From DTWD01 sp963662965 (GTDB taxonomy: Bacteria; Acidobacteriota; Vicinamibacteria; Vicinamibacterales; UBA8438), in contig OY759970.1 in the NCBI GenBank assembly GCA_963662965.1, positions 558,001 to 622,000 of the forward strand: a DNA stretch of 64,000 nt, read 5' to 3'. This document shows positions 63,196 through 64,000 of the stretch, one piece after another. Under the pieces are notes generated by a model, which was given only the letters and a program-made list of their open reading frames with translations, searched no databases and had not been told where the DNA came from. The position numbers and the translations under genes are program-made. How positions within the stretch are numbered: the stretch's first letter is position 1; each line of letters starts with the position of its first letter.

Positions 63196-64000
63196 TTACG
63201 CGGTGGTGCGTCGCACGAGGCGAAGGGGTGATGCGGTGCGCGGGGTGGCAGGGCCGGCCGGGTGGGGCCGCTGGCGGGCTGGTACCGCCTGCGCCTGTTG
63301 CGCGAGATACTCGACGAGTTGGTCCCCGGCGTCGAGCAGTTCCTGCTCGTTAATAATGTTGTAGCGGTCGAAGATGGCGCGGCTCTTGTGCCCGGTCAGG
63401 AGCATGGCGACCCGTTCGGGGACGCTGGCGCGGATCAGGTTGCGGGCGGCGGTGCGCCGGCAATCGTGGAGGAAGCGGGTCGGCACGCCGGCCGACTGAC
63501 AGGCGGTGCGCCACGCCGTGCGCCAGCGGCGGACGGGGATGCCGTCGCGGTGGAAGACGAGCGGGCTCTCGGGGTCGCGGCGTGCCCGCCGCCGCGCCAG
63601 GGCCTCGGCGATGGGGTGTGAGATGGGGAGAATCCGGCCCACCAGCGTCTTCGAGCGGGCCGGCGAGAGCCGGATGACGCCGCCGGCCATGTCAATCTCC
63701 TCCCAGGTGAGGCCGAGGATCTCCTGCTTGCGCCAGCCGGAGTAGTAAGCCAGATCGAGGATGTCCTGCCACGGAGCGGGCAGGCGGACGCGGACGGCGA
63801 GGTATTCGGGGTGCTCGAAGAAGCCCTGGCGGGGGGGATTCTCGCGGAGGCGGTCGGGGAAGCCGGGCACGGTGTCGAGCCAGCCCCAGTGGACGGCGAG
63901 CGTGCACATGCGGTGGAGCGCCGAGGTCTCCCGGTTGATCGTGCCGGTGGCGGCCCCGGCGGCGCGCCGGGTCAGTTGGTACTGGCGGATCTGGTAGGTG
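63196..64000 (-). CDS. tyrosine recombinase, copy 2 (runs off the window)
   Basis: The open frame continues to the window edge; 268 residues are visible, starting within YQIRQYQLTRRAAGAATG. About 95 percent identical to copy 1 (40016), with the catalytic Arg in SGWRKQEILGL, His and Arg in HDCRRTA, His in GHKSRAIFDRY and the same Tyr. The C-terminal tails differ at a few residues. Two near-identical integrases 22 kb apart in the same orientation suggest a duplicated or composite island. Confidence 0.88.
   Translation of the reverse strand, partial: TYQIRQYQLTRRAAGAATGTINRETSALHRMCTLAVHWGWLDTVPGFPDRLRENPPRQGFFEHPEYLAVRVRLPAPWQDILDLAYYSGWRKQEILGLTWEEIDMAGGVIRLSPARSKTLVGRILPISHPIAEALARRRARRDPESPLVFHRDGIPVRRWRTAWRTACQSAGVPTRFLHDCRRTAARNLIRASVPERVAMLLTGHKSRAIFDRYNIINEQELLDAGDQLVEYLAQQAQAVPARQRPHPAGPATPRTASPLRLVRRTTA

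Noticed and set aside
63046..63231. Small frame with CHVCHD, resembling a haem c motif
   Set aside because: No signal peptide, no context, and it lies between transposon debris and the integrase tail; judged coincidental.
1..64000. CRISPR array or cas genes
   Set aside because: No regularly spaced short direct repeats and no Cas-like proteins were seen; the repeats present are transposon ends, MITEs and one tandem duplication.

Overview
The window is high-GC bacterial DNA, most likely from an acidobacterium (Vicinamibacteria-like). This rests on a TonB-dependent receptor with an N-terminal carboxypeptidase-regulatory domain, secreted PQQ beta-propeller dehydrogenases beside secreted proteins with a PDLxGVWDF motif, and several Ser/Thr-kinase N-termini of the GxGGMGEVY type. 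The lineage call is inference; there is no rRNA or other phylogenetic marker here.

Most of the DNA is mobile elements and their wreckage. I count at least eight transposase families (IS1-like, IS5, two IS6 subgroups, IS3 of several groups, IS110, IS256, IS1380 and an IS481/IS3-like integrase-core family), two 850-bp group II introns without a reverse transcriptase plus a third intron fragment, about six copies of a 116-120 bp MITE, and two copies of a tyrosine recombinase gene. Elements are nested and cut one another. Gene stubs are scattered between them: pyruvate kinase, amidohydrolase, glycerophosphodiesterase, endonuclease/exonuclease/phosphatase, protein kinases, gamma-glutamylcyclotransferase, DUF3565/DUF1971 and a CARDB protein.

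Layout: 1-6150, transposons around a HEPN-like gene. 6600-11830, a periplasmic oxidation cluster: cytochrome c/propeller protein, GVWDF protein and a cut amidohydrolase on the minus strand, with a divergent PQQ-propeller protein. 12011-18888, two ORF-less group II introns next to IS5 tails, flanking a PQQ dehydrogenase and a truncated GVWDF paralogue. 18889-21438, IS481-like, IS6, MITE and a GDPD stub. 21463-28354, an intact group of quinohaemoprotein alcohol dehydrogenase, TPR lipoprotein-like/secreted protein and TonB receptor. 28437-33310, nested IS elements, a pyruvate kinase stub and an AbiJ-like abortive-infection gene split by IS3. 33738-36929, secreted HNH-type nuclease, M48 protease and a truncated gamma-glutamylcyclotransferase. 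36930-44934, IS6, IS3, integrase, IS5, IS256 and IS1-like. 45262-49653, an SGNH hydrolase converging on an SxtJ / carbamoyltransferase / DUF5989 / SGNH operon cut by IS5. 49654-54606, IS5, IS6, a tRNA-Arg 3' half and two small secreted or membrane proteins. 54607-58285, kinase stubs, a periplasmic methyltransferase, IS110 and a zinc-ribbon/HEPN-like protein. 58286-64000, IS481 and IS110 copies, guanine deaminase, IS3 and IS256 scraps, a small conserved protein and the second integrase, which runs off the window.

The functional picture is a periplasmic PQQ/cytochrome c oxidation capacity with outer-membrane uptake, a surface-carbamoylation/esterase locus, and three HEPN or abortive-infection-like genes, all being eroded by recent transposition.
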